From contig OY978525.1 of assembly GCA_963854835.1 (NCBI GenBank), positions 61,380,855-61,444,854 on the forward strand: a stretch of DNA of 64,000 nucleotides. Direction: 5' to 3'. Positions 44,319-55,228 of the stretch are shown here, piece after piece. Source of the DNA: Megamerina dolium. Taxonomy: Eukaryota; Arthropoda; Insecta; Diptera; Megamerinidae. The translations under genes and the position numbers were made by a program. The notes beneath the pieces were generated by a model, which did not search any database, was not told the DNA's origin, and saw only the letters and a list, made by a program, of their open reading frames with translations. The first letter of the stretch is position 1. The number at the start of each line of letters is the position of its first letter.

Positions 44319-45228
44319 TGTTGTGCCTTATTTTCGACACCGTGATAACTTAATTTCTAGGACTTACCTCTTTTATTCTGCCTCTGTTTCCTGCAAATTC
44401 TCTTTCACAACACAATTATTTTTCAACAGTTATAAAGTTTCCTTTTCACAGTATAGTTTTTATTCATTTCCATCAAGTAGTTTTTCTTCACTCAAAGTAG
44501 CTCTTACTTGACTATATAGGTTTTATTTGACCATACTCGTATATATATTTTCCTTTTACAATATAGTTTTTATTTGATAATCTATTATTTCCTTCACAAT
44601 GCGTTTTCATTTCTCTCTTTCACTATGTACTCATAAGTTTACAGGATATTAAATCCCTTACAACATAACTTTTGTTTTTGTAGGATATAAAATCATTTCA
44701 CAGTGTACGCTTAGTAGTAAGCACGCTCTAAATTCGCACTTCAAGTTATCTTATTCCACTAGATTAACTAACTCACTGACTGCCTATTTTAGCCGAGCGC
44801 TTCGTTTATATAGCCTAATGTCTGTGACGTAATTTACTGTTTAACCCTGTCCTTGGATAAAAGAAGTTGCAATTTCGATTCGATGCAAGGTCGATACATT
44901 GCAATTTCTTCAGTAGGTCATGGATACTATTTGTATTCAACACTTGTTGTTGTAAATGTTGTACATGCGTTAAATATTATGTATTCATGGTTGTTGCTTA
45001 TTTTGTTTTTCTTCTTTTTCTTTTTTACTGTGTATAGTTGCTAAATTATTTAATAATCGTACAGTGAGGTACTATAACGCTGATCACGCATTTTTATAAA
45101 TATACTATAACCCATTTTAGCCAATGATAATCACGTTATGCATAGTATGCTGATGATCATTAATTAATTGTTACAGCGATATTCATAAAGTAAATACACA
45201 TAATAATAATAGTAATATTACTGTAACA
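44319..45228 (-). mobile_element. Putative solo LTR inserted in the LOA-like LINE
   Basis: About 910 bases interrupt the endonuclease between its GLGDIK block and the later block near 45240. The ends read TGTTGTGCC and CTGTAACA (TG...CA). On the minus strand a TATA-type GGCTATATAAACGAAGCG near 44805 is followed by TCAGTGAGTTAG, as in gypsy-type promoters. No 4-6 bp target duplication is found at these ends, so the boundaries are provisional. Confidence 0.5.
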
Positions 45229-46720
45229 TTTGTAGTGTAATCCTGTATGTAGTTGACTCCACAGTCTTAAGGCAGTTTTGCTGTCAGGACGTAGCGCAGT
45301 AAAAATCAAATACCGCAATATTTGAAGTGTAGTTGAAACTGTAGTGGTTTCGGCTTACCTACCATATGACACCTTAGCGCCATCTCCACCCAAAGAAATG
45401 GTGGAGATGGTGCTATTTACGGAATTCAACAATTTGGGAATAATTGTGGGATGTGATGCAGCTACAGGGAAAATTGCTTGCAAATTGGCTACTTACTGTT
45501 TCAAGGACTGTAAGTAGCCCGACTTTTGTGACTGGCAGAAGACAAAAAGGATTACCATCGTGTCTAAACTACGGACTTTACAATCTATTGAGGAAGCTCT
45601 AGGTCTTTAGGACGAGTCTTAATCGATTGTTATAAGATGGCGTCTCCGGAACGCCGAGCTTTCGAAACTTCTAAAACCCGGACATTTAAAACCCGGTTGG
45701 AAGCGGACTGGTAGTCTGTTGCAGAAAGTATATAGAAAGACAGTGAAGATCTCTAAACTGGACTCTTATAGAGATTTGTGCAATGAGATAACCGATCAGA
45801 AAATAACGTCTAGGCTGCGCAGAGTTCTTCAAAAGTACTACACGGCCAGACTGCACACTCTTCTGAAGTATGATGGTACTTATAAGTCAGTTGCCTCACC
45901 ACAGGCTGTCACCTTGACCACTGACGTTACGTTCGGCAACCACCAAGCTTTATTGGTATTTAGCTCGAAGAATAGTTACTGATTAAACGATAAGGTTCGG
46001 TCTTTCATCATTCATTGACTTTAAGTCCCCAGGACCCGATGGCGTATACCAGTTACGCTAAAGAAACTGTGGTTAAATCCGCTGCTTCTTCTCTGAACAG
46101 ACTACAAATAGGTATATGCTTAGGCATCACTGGTGCTATGAGCAGCTCCTCTGATGATGCTCTAAAAGCCGTACTTGACTTGCTTCTCTTGGATCTTCAG
46201 GTCCGGAAGGAGGCAATGAAAGTAGCGATAAGACCGACTCATATTTTCTATGCTGAGAGTTCTAAAACTATGGTACTGCTTGGTACTTGAATGAAAATAC
46301 CAAGTACTCGTTCTCCACCGGAAGTATGGCGACTATATTTCTAACAGAAATATATGCCATATTAAAAGTGGAGAATGGCATGGGATGCGTATTGGTATTT
46401 GCAGTGACAGTCAGGCTGCACTCAAAGCTATTGTAAGCCCTGCCAGCTCTTCGAAGATGATCAGTGAATGTAAGATGAGGCTGGATAGCGTCGCAAAGCA
46501 CAACATGCTTCGTCTTATTTGGGTTTCAGGACACTGCGGTGTCGAAGGGAACGAATTGGCAGATGGTTTGGCCAATGTGGGCTTTGCTGGTCCACCCATG
46601 GGTCCCAGACCTATATTTGTTATGAGCTCTTCTTGAATCTAACGATAGATCAAAGACTCTGTGGGCATGATCTACAAGACGCGATGGTCCACCTCAGAGA
46701 CATGTAGGACTGCCAAAGCC
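45229..46720 (+). pseudogene. LOA-like LINE endonuclease end, reverse-transcriptase remnants, RNase H
   Basis: 45240-45480 reads VVVSAYLPYDTLAPSP and FNNLGIIVGCDA (endonuclease). 45719-45982 reads YRDLCNEITDQKITSRLRRV and LLKYDGTYKS (linker before the polymerase). 46020-46055 has FKSPGPDGVYQL, the start of the polymerase, after which the catalytic core is missing. 46385-46636 is an open RNase H domain: RIGICSDSQAALKAI, LIWVSGHCGVEGNELADGLA. RNase H is typical for I/LOA/R1 groups. Inactive because of the deletion and stops. Confidence 0.78.
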
Positions 46721-47602
46721 TTTGCGAATGAACTTACAGCAGACGGACGGACTTTCTCCTACAATTAAGTAGGAAGAACCTCAGGATACTGATTGGGTTC
46801 ATCACAGGGCACAACACTTGTGGAGATTATATGGCCACTATAGGTGTCATCATCGATCCGACGTGCCAGTCTTGTTCAGAGGATATGGACTACAGAGCAC
46901 TTCCTCTATTACTGCCCAGCTTTTGCACGAACAAGATTATTGGGAGGAGATACATTGAGCCTGAAAACAGTTTAGTCTTTCCATCTATCCGATCTTTTTA
47001 GATTCGTTAAGAGTACTAGGAAGTTTGAGGCACAGTAATATTTTCCACTCTATAATTTCTCTCTATTCTTCTTTTTCTCTCTCCTGTTCTTCTATTTACT
47101 TTTCCGTTTCTAGGTTTGGGTAAAATGGTTATTTGACTGAGTTTCCTGGTTCTTGTCCTGCCCACTTCTTCACTTCACTTCACTTCACTTCAAGTAGGTA
47201 ATATTAATACGTCTTATAAATATACGTATATACAAGCATTTTCACTAAGCTCATTTTTAAAAAACTCATTAAGTGCGGTGCAATTGGAACAATTGACCTC
47301 TGAAGCAGATGCCAATCTTTGCATTTTTGGTTGCACATTCCAACGGCAGTGTGAAGAACGATTTTTTTTTTTTGTACATTTTCGAATCTATATTTATAAA
47401 TAATTTTATTAAAAAGAGCAATGAAGTAGTAGTGAAAGATGTAATTAAGTCTCATGTGCTAAACCAACCCATTTGTGAATGATTTTGTGCGTTATAAAGT
47501 TATCTTCAGGGCCTAGAGTTTTAGAATTTACATTTACATATGCTAAGTGACGTGAAAAAATCAGTAGGTTCTTTAAAAAACCTTTACATAGTATATATTT
47601 AC
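46005..47602 (+). repeat. 1.6-kb direct repeat, copy 1 (mate at 61141-62742)
   Basis: Same sequence at a constant offset of 15,136 bases (15,138 after a T-run) with only a few substitutions. Includes the RNase H frame, the CTTCA run and 400 bases beyond. Confidence 0.93.
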
Positions 47603-47692
47603 ATAGTATTATCAATTTTTTTGAAACTAATGATTTTGATCGGGGTATTTGGTGAAATAGAGCAAAAGGTATCAGGACTTGTTGTTGTTATA

Positions 47693-48450
47693 CAGGGTGA
47701 TTTTTTGGCAACTTTCTTTTTGGAAATACCGTTTTTGGTAGCTCAGCTGTTTTCGTGTAACATGTTACTGTCAAACATGTTCAGTTTGGTCTATAATTTA
47801 ACCATGAATCGACTTACAAACGAATAACGCTTGCAGCTCACTTCTGGTTGAATGGATACGTGAATAATCTGTGAATACGTTAAGCCAGAAACATTGCAAG
47901 AAGTGCCAAAGCATCCAGAAAAATGCACTGTTTAGTGTGGATTATAGGCCGTTGGACGACGAAGGCCGGAACGTTACTATGAATGGTGAGCGCTATCGTG
48001 CGATGATTACTTCTTCTTTTCCCCAAAATGGAAGAGCTGGACTTGGCTGACATGTGGTTTCAACAAGACGGTGCCACATGTCACGCAGCATGCGAAACAA
48101 CGCCTCAATTGAGAGGCAAGTTCGGTGAACAGTTTATTTCACGTTTCGGGTGGACAATTGGCGCCTAGATCGTGCGATTTATGGTTTTTAGACTATTTTT
48201 TGTGGGGCTATATTAAGGCTCATGTCTATAGCGACAAGCCCGCAACGGTTGACGCACTGGAAGCCAATATTTAAAAATTTATTCGTGAGATACCTGCTGA
48301 TATCTTGGATAGAGTATGCCAAAATTGGACCCAGCTTATGAACCAATTGAGGCGCATCGTTCTATCGACTCAAATAAAGATTTCATAGATTTGTCTAAAT
48401 TTTTTAAAAATCAAGTCCGAAGGCTATCGAAATGATCGAAAATCACCCTG
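47693..48450 (+). mobile_element. Tc1/mariner-type transposon remnant
   Basis: CAGGGTGATTTTT at 47693 and AAAATCACCCTG ending at 48450 are inverted ends flanked by TA on both sides (47691-47692, 48451-48452). Inside, frames near 48030-48110 read ADMWFQQDGATCHAA and later pieces read SRFGW, DYFLWGYIK-like and DKPATVDALEANI, typical of mariner-like transposases. The gene is short (about 0.75 kb in all) and full of shifts, so it is an internally deleted relic. Confidence 0.88.
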
Positions 48451-48452
48451 TA

Positions 48453-49481
48453 GGATTTGTTATTTTCTCCAAAAATTATGCGAAAATTTTCGACAAATAA
48501 CTGCAACGTACTTTGAGTTGTTGGAATGTTTTTCATGCAAGTTTTGGTGCACGACAGCAAACGCTAAGCACAGCCTAAAAGAAGGAATTCATAAGAAACA
48601 TCTTCATGAACCGTATAAGGCAAATTGACGGAACTCTATTGCTTTCTAATTCGGTAGTTTATGGAGACTTCTAGGTGTCCATACGAATTCTTTTGGAATA
48701 CTTGAGAGGAGAGAAATTGATTGATTTTTTTTCAATTTGGTTGCATTTGGTGCATCTATAACCTGAACTTTATATACCTACAATATACACCTACACAAAA
48801 TGTGTTCATGATTTTCGTCAATATAGGCCACAATTGAGCTTTTGAACTCTTAACAATGGTAGCCCATCGACATTGATATTAACAATAATTTCAGATAATG
48901 AAATCACTTCACAAATAGCTCTAATTATCTGCATTTCTACACCGAAATGGCAATAAAACCACGGTCATCTTTTAAAATGTGCAATAATTCCTCCAAGCAT
49001 TGGTGCGGTAATATATTTCTCAAAAACCGCTCTGTTATCTTTTCCGTGAATGTTTGCACTTTATCTGGAACTGAATTCGCATTATCCTCATCAAAACAAA
49101 CATTTCCAGCTTCCATTTCTTACGTTTCATTTTCACTATATTCACTTGCACTTGCATCCACACATTTTTGCATTAACGCAACATTTTTCTATGCCTCATA
49201 CTAAACCACTCCTCATTTTACCTTTTTTGTATTATAATTTGTTATGTGGAGTACTATTTTACAACAACATATACTAAAATTATAAGGACTAAACTTTTCA
49301 ACGGCACAAATATATAACATACAACTGCATGAATTGGGACAAACATATTTCCTTGTTATTCAGAAAGTATGTTCCGCAACGGCACTTAAACTATGAAGAA
49401 CCGTCGAACCTAATGACGCTGGCTACCTGTAAATAAAACGGGGTTATACTTGCACTTTTCAATATAGTTGCTTTGTTTTTT
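48453..49481. other. No gene seen
   Basis: AT-rich sequence without recognisable frames or element ends. Confidence 0.6.
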
Positions 49482-49800
49482 TTTTTTCAATTTACTTGAC
49501 TTTACATTCACTTATTTCACTAATACTGGAAGGCCTCGTAAGGATTGCAGTATTTTCTTTACACTATTAACTGTTTGCTGATAATACCCAACTCACCACT
49601 ACTTCAGTAAGCAAGCAGCTTATATGCAATTTTCCCTAAATCTATCCACATTCAAATCTACCCACATATCAGCCTTCAATCAACAATTCACAATCGATAC
49701 ACACCAAATTTGTGTATGTATATACACATTGTGTGGTAGAGAAACTTTTCAATACTCTCACACATGAATAGTCCACGTGACTTTAGTTAATATATTAATA
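49482..49800 (-). repeat. Partial LTR of gypsy-type family P
   Basis: The minus strand matches the middle of the LTRs at 41318-42030 and 28311-29469: TATA region near 49620, hairpin at 49522-49554, and the CACGTGGACTATTCATGTGTG-like block near 49765-49785. Both ends are lost. Confidence 0.75.
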
Positions 49801-50815
49801 TATTTATAAATATAAAAGTACGCAGCATTAAATTACAATAAATTTTTGTGCACCATTCATTCAAGATCCCTCAGCAATAAGTGGCGCGAAAATTGAACGC
49901 AGAAGATAAAGAAAAATCGTGGATTTCTAAGATGACTCAAGAGGAAGAAAAATAATATTCGTGGCGAACTAGCTTATTCTGTATTTGTTTTAGACTACTT
50001 TAAAACTACTTGGTAAATAACTTTTTTTGTCACATTGTTTCATAAGGCCGTCTGTTTTCTTCTTATTACATATATATTTACATTATACACTATTACATTT
50101 ATATTTCTATATATTTACACGATAGATTAATAAAAGGTGCTGTACGTAGGATTTAGAATCCTCTTTCTAAATTGACAATTTACGCTCCCCTAGCAAATCA
50201 GTAATATAAATTTACTTTCAAAAAAAAAAAAATTATAAAAAGTAGTTTACAATTTACTTTCATGTAAAAAAATGTGTGTGCAAATTCATATATTTGTACC
50301 CTAACAGAGGGTTAATAATTTTTAAATTGCCTGAATAGATTTTCACATTTTGCGTTTTGACAGTAAGTCAACTACACAAATGTAAGTATGAATAGATTAG
50401 GTAATTGATTAAACAAATTTAATGGATATTAGGTTCTTATTGTACTGACAAAGACTGATGAAATTTTAACGGTATAAAACATTTCATAGTTTAAACCATT
50501 TTTATTTTAAAACTTTGTAAGTATGAACAAATTCGGTGTAACACTTATTTTTTAAGTACCGAATGCACTGCCTATTTAACATTTTAATAAATTATTAAAA
50601 GAATAAATTATTTAGTTTTTATTTCCAAATAACATATATTCCCATTTTAGTCATAGATACTTTAGATATTTGTGTGACTAAAATTTAATAAAAGTATAAT
50701 ACCTGAACTGAACTGGGCTACGAGCTAGAGTACGACGTTTCTAAGTAAAACAGAGATTTGTAATTTTTCGTCTGTTTTTTTTTAATTCTTTTTTGTTTGT
50801 TTCGGTTCTGTAGGA
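49801..50815. other. AT-rich DNA, no gene seen
   Basis: No recognisable coding or element sequence; about 1 kb of low-GC DNA. Confidence 0.6.
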
Positions 50816-52470
50816 ACTTTTTTTTTTTTTTTTTTTTTTGTTAGCTTATTTTTTTTTATTGAATCTTTCTTAAATACAAGAAACTAACAATAAGTATTCA
50901 AATCTTACAAACTAAATAAAACTATGTGATATCCCCTACGTTCCATCACAATTTGGTGAGTCGCGAGATGTAGCAATTTTACAGCATATTCAGTGTGTCT
51001 TTTCTTTTTAATCGACGATTCCCCTTGCTCAGCAACAATTGCCTAGCAAGGGGATTCTGATGATTGTGTAATTTTTGAATGTAGCTTCTGCAGGACATTG
51101 CAACTTCCTCAGAAATTGTGGATACATTTAAATCTCGATGGATGTTAACGTTCCTCATATACCAAGGCGCGTTTACAATAATTCGCAGACACTTGGATTG
51201 TATTCGCTGCAATTTTTCGATATTAGAGGGAGATGCGGTGCCCCAAAACTGAATACCATAAGTCCAGATTGGTTTCAGGATTGCTTTATATAATAGCACT
51301 TTGTATTCAAGATTCAACTTTGATCTTTTGTGTAACAGCCACCATAACTGATTCATTTTAAGCTTGATCTGAGTTTTCTTTGCCTCTATGTGATTTTTCC
51401 ATGTCAGCCTTCTGTCGAGGTGAATACCCAAGTACTTTGTTGAGGAACATTGTGGAACTGATTGGCCATTAATTTTAAGTGGGGGACATGTATCTAGCCT
51501 TAGCGTGAAGGTTACATGTACGCTCTTTGATTCATTGACTTTTATACGCCATTTTGCTAGCCAGATTTCGAGAGAATCGACATGAGTCTGCAGGAGTTTA
51601 GTAGCTTCTATGGGGTTAGAGCGAGAGCACAATATTGCCGTATCATCAGCAAAGGTCGATATGAATGTATAGTTATTGTTGGGCATATCTGAAGTGTATA
51701 AGAGATACAGTAAGGGACCCAAAACGCTTCCTTGAGGAACGCCAGCGTGAATATCCAATGGATTTGTTGTGTAATCCTTGTGATGTACGAGAAATTGTCT
51801 TTTCGTGAGGTAGCTACTAAGCAATGAGGAGACATTTGCAGGCAGTAATAGTTAGAGTTTGTAAATAAGGCCATCGTGCCATACTTTATCGAAAGCTTGA
51901 GTGATATCAAGAAAGACAGCTGAGCAATACTTTTTTTCTTCAAAAGTGTTCCTTATCAGAGTTACAATGCGGTGGACTTGTTCTATTGTGCGTGCTGTTT
52001 TCTAAATCCAAACTGATGTTGAGGAATCAGTTGGTTGAGATTAATAAATGGAGTTATATTCATGACAAGTAGCTTTTCGAATACTTTAGAAAGTAGAGGC
52101 AGGAGGCTGATAGGTCTGTACGATGCAACTTTTGTAGGGTCTTTTCCTGGTTTTGCTATCATAATAATTTTTGAAGTTTTCCAGCATTTGGGATAGTGTT
52201 TAATACGAAGGATAGCATTGAAAATGTGCATGAGATGAATTACTGAAGCCGGAGGTAGCTCTTTTATCATTTTACCGGTAATTTTATCTGGACCAGGTGA
52301 TTTTTTTGGGTTTAAATCTTTATTAATTGCTTTGAATATGTCCTTTTTTTTAATTTTGAGCGTTATTGAGCAAGGTTGAGAAGTTAATATTGGTAATGAG
52401 GACTGTGAAGAGGGTGGATTGGGTGTAAACACACTTCTTAGGTGGTTTGCAAAAGCCAAACTAGGAACTG
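50816..52470 (-). pseudogene. Jockey-clade LINE copy B, 5' truncated ORF2
   Basis: A T-run at 50819-50840 (poly(A) on the minus strand) is followed by sequence nearly identical to 55091-56710 of copy A. The reverse transcriptase C-terminal half is readable: 52528-51983 (KSPGPDKITGKMIKELPPAS, VASYRPISLLPLLSKVFEKL) and 51824-50979 (GVPQGSVLGPLLYLLYTSDM, FADDTAILCSR, WTYGIQFWGTAS). A 1-base deletion near 51993 and a nonsense change near 51853 interrupt it relative to copy A. Homology to copy A stops at about 52465; the next 60 bases read in frame but differ. Confidence 0.9.
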
Positions 52471-52745
52471 TTTTCGGATCTTTCGGAATGGTTTCGTTGT
52501 TTTTCAATAGAAAGCCCAAAATAAACACTTATTGTCCCGTGGTTATATGACCAATTTTTTTGGTTGTTGAAGATTGTAGCCATTTCAACAATTTATATTG
52601 CTACAAGATTTTGAACAACAACCAGAACTGACTGTCGAGTAGTGGTGATTTATTATAGAAATAACAATCACGTTTTACTTTTGATTAAAATTGTTTTAAT
52701 AAACGTTGTTAAAATTAAAATTTCAATATTAAAGTTCAACTTATT

Positions 52746-53103
52746 TTTTTTTTTTTTTTTTTTAAAGCCCCAAAGGGCTCATTGGCCGAGCTTCTCTTCC
52801 ATTACTGTTGTGCGTCTTAAATTTTGGACAATATTAGAAGGGACCTACTTATTTTAGCCGGTTCCGAACGGCAGAACACTTGTGACATCACTTTTTCTGA
52901 GCTTTGTCACAGAGTTCTTTAAGAAGCTCTTTCATGGCAAGTTGTTACTGTCGGAAGAATTGCCAATTGCTTGCCGACAGGTGGGTACCGTTCGAAAGAA
53001 AAATCTTATCGATATTAAATTTGTTATGCATCAGCCGGGGATTGAACCACCGATCTACAGATCAGAAGGCAAACACACTAACCACTGAGCTACGGCACCC
53101 GGC
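52746..53103 (-). mobile_element. Full-length tRNA-derived SINE with 14-bp target duplication
   Basis: On the minus strand the head begins GCCGGGTGCCGTAGCTCAGT and the B-box side ends GGTTCAATCCCCGGC, so a tRNA-like acceptor pairing (GCCGGG/CCCGGC) is still visible. The tail gives a T-run at 52746-52762. AAGTTCAACTTATT at 52732-52745 and 53104-53117 is the target duplication. Confidence 0.95.
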
Positions 53104-53117
53104 AAGTTCAACTTATT

Positions 53118-54240
53118 ATTTTATTATAATTCTAGTACTTGTATTTATTTGTAAAATGGGTGCAATAGGCCTACAGGGAAACTGAACACCCACAAAAAAA
53201 AAAAAGATTACGCGCTATGTTGGTAATTAAACGACAACCTACAAGAACTAAAATCATATGCATTAGAATTTGAATATGAAAATAGCAATTGAGAAAGGCA
53301 ATAAAATTAAATAAAAACAGAAAAATCAATAGTGCTGTGGTTATAAGACAATTTTGTATTGCTCGAATGAAAAATTCGTTGTTTTTTCAATAGAAAACCC
53401 AAAATAAGCACAATTTGCTTGGTTACTGGTTGGTTTAAATTGTTCGGTGGCTACAAAATATTGTTAGTAAGAACGTTGTGATTGTTATAGCGAACAAAAT
53501 CCAATACTGGCTGTCGACTGTAAGTGTTCATTTTAGAGATCATGCCTTATTTACAACGACAAATACATCGTTGGAGTTTACAAAATCTGAAATCATCAAT
53601 TCAAACCATAACATAAACTAAAAAGATGATGTAATACCACTTATATTGTTACTTACATTGAATATGTGTATACATTAGGAACAAATGAATGATTTTTTCG
53701 ATCTCATCCTCTAAATCGGTAATATCATGGTCAAATACATCACATATAAATTTTGGACCCGAAATTTCTTACGTTAAATTATCGCTAGCTCGCATCTCAG
53801 TTAAGAGGGGGGTAAGGGATAAGCAGATTCGAAAAATCGATTTTTTTTCTTTTTCATTTTCCAAGACAACGAGATTGCTGCCAGGAACGTACTTTATGGA
53901 TCTAGGATCGATGATTCAGTGTAAGTTACAAACAAAATTTTTTTTCTCACTTTTTGAGAAAGAAAAAACTTCAAACGTGTTTTTCTGAAAACCAATTTTT
54001 CGAAGTCCGTGAACACGATCCTGCAAAATCTACTCGACCCATTATTTTCAAACACAAAACATACTTTCTTGGTATAAAATGCCTCCCCCTACCGTTATTT
54101 ACATATTTCTATTTTCATTTTAAGGTAGTTTGTCACCTAAAAAATAGCGGAAAATTTAGCGCGAAATCGCGTTTTTTACTTAAATAGGCCACGAACTATT
54201 GAAAAACGAAATGATAACTCAACAACGACGGGAGGGTGAG
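53118..54240. other. AT-rich DNA, no gene seen
   Basis: A block near 53385-53425 (TTTCAATAGAAAACCCAAAA) resembles 52501-52540, suggesting a short shared repeat on both sides of the SINE. Otherwise no recognisable content. Confidence 0.5.
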
Positions 54241-54249
54241 AATTAACTC

Positions 54250-54538
54250 ATAATTTAAGTAAAATTAACAACATATTTGATTTCAGATAATTCTACGCCG
54301 AGTTATCGTGTTCACCGAACAACATCTTTTTTAAAAGACGTTTTGGGAAATGCTCTGTCCATAAGGATGGACGACATCCTAATATTCAGCACATTCATAG
54401 AAGAGCATATACAAAGCATTGAAAAATTACGCGACCATAATCTAAAGGTACAATTCAATAAATGCAATTTCTTCATAAAAGAAAAAGAAATCTGAGAAAG
54501 TCAATAAAATACTGAATTTAAATATACCCCACACCCCT
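54250..54538 (+). pseudogene. pol: Gypsy-type reverse transcriptase, left piece of the nested element
   Basis: 54277-54495 reads MDDILIFSTFIEEHIQSIEK and DHNLKVQFNKCNFF, the catalytic MDD block and following segment of a gypsy-group reverse transcriptase. The methionine-aspartate-aspartate lacks the usual Tyr-X before it (RMDD). A stop follows, then the 12-bp target duplication CCCCACACCCCT (54527-54538) where an RTE-like LINE is inserted. The rest of pol resumes at 59976. Confidence 0.82.
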
Positions 54539-55058
54539 ACTTACTTACTTACTTATGTGGCCATAACTTATGTGGAAAATAATATGCTTCGCCAGCCATC
54601 TCTGTTCTTCGCTAGTTGGCGCCAGTTATAAATTCCAAGCGCCGTCAGGTTCTCCAGTACTTGGTCTTTCCAACGGAGGTTAGGTCTTCCTCTTCTGCGT
54701 CGTCCTCCAGCGGGTTCCGAATATAACACCTTCTTAGCTGGAGCGTGTTCTTCCATTCGCTCGACATGACCTAGCCAGCACAGCCGCTGGATTTTGATGC
54801 GCTTTACTATGTCAATATCGGCATACAGCTCGTACAGCTCATGGTGGTACCTTATTCGGTACTCGCCACCAACGCAAATAGGTCCAAAGATCTTGCGTAG
54901 GACTTTTCTCTCGAAAACTCTAAGCATTCGCTCATCCGAGGTGGAAATTGTCCAGGATTCAGCGCCATATGTTAGGACAGGCATGATGAGAGACTTGTAG
55001 AGTGTAGTTTTCGTTCTTCGAGAGAGGGCTCGACTTCTCAATTGCTTACTCAGTCCAA
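54539..55058 (-). pseudogene. RTE-like LINE, 3' half of the outer insertion
   Basis: Open minus-strand piece 55041-54568 with SRRTKTTLYKSLIMPVLTYG, DERMLRVFERKVLRKIFGPI, RIQRLCWLGHVERM and [16 protein letters not shown], the C-terminus of an RTE-like reverse transcriptase. The 3' end is a TAAG repeat (54539-54556 on the plus strand ACTTACTTACTTACTTA). The 5' half lies at 59618-59975, separated by a Jockey element. Confidence 0.88.
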
Positions 55059-55228
55059 AGTAACACCTATTTTATTTTTTTTTTTTTTTTAGCTTATTTT
55101 TTTTTTTATTGAATCTTTCTTAAATACAAGAAACTAACAATAAGTATTCAAATCTTACAAACTAAATAAAACTATGTGATATCCCCTACGTTCCATCACA
55201 ATTTGGTGAGTCGCGAGATGTAGCAATT

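Larger units (their letters stand above)
43011..47602 (+). mobile_element. LOA-like (RNase H-bearing) LINE, decayed, interrupted
   Basis: Pieces of ORF1, endonuclease, a small part of reverse transcriptase and RNase H occur in order on the plus strand. The endonuclease is interrupted by 44319-45228, and the reverse-transcriptase core is deleted near 46060-46280. A (CTTCA)n run lies at about 47168-47193; shared sequence with the copy at 61141 continues to 47602. Confidence 0.75.

Noticed and set aside
48947..49277. Overlapping short frames of 75-85 codons
   Set aside because: Composition is AT-driven, with no motif or homology that I recognise.
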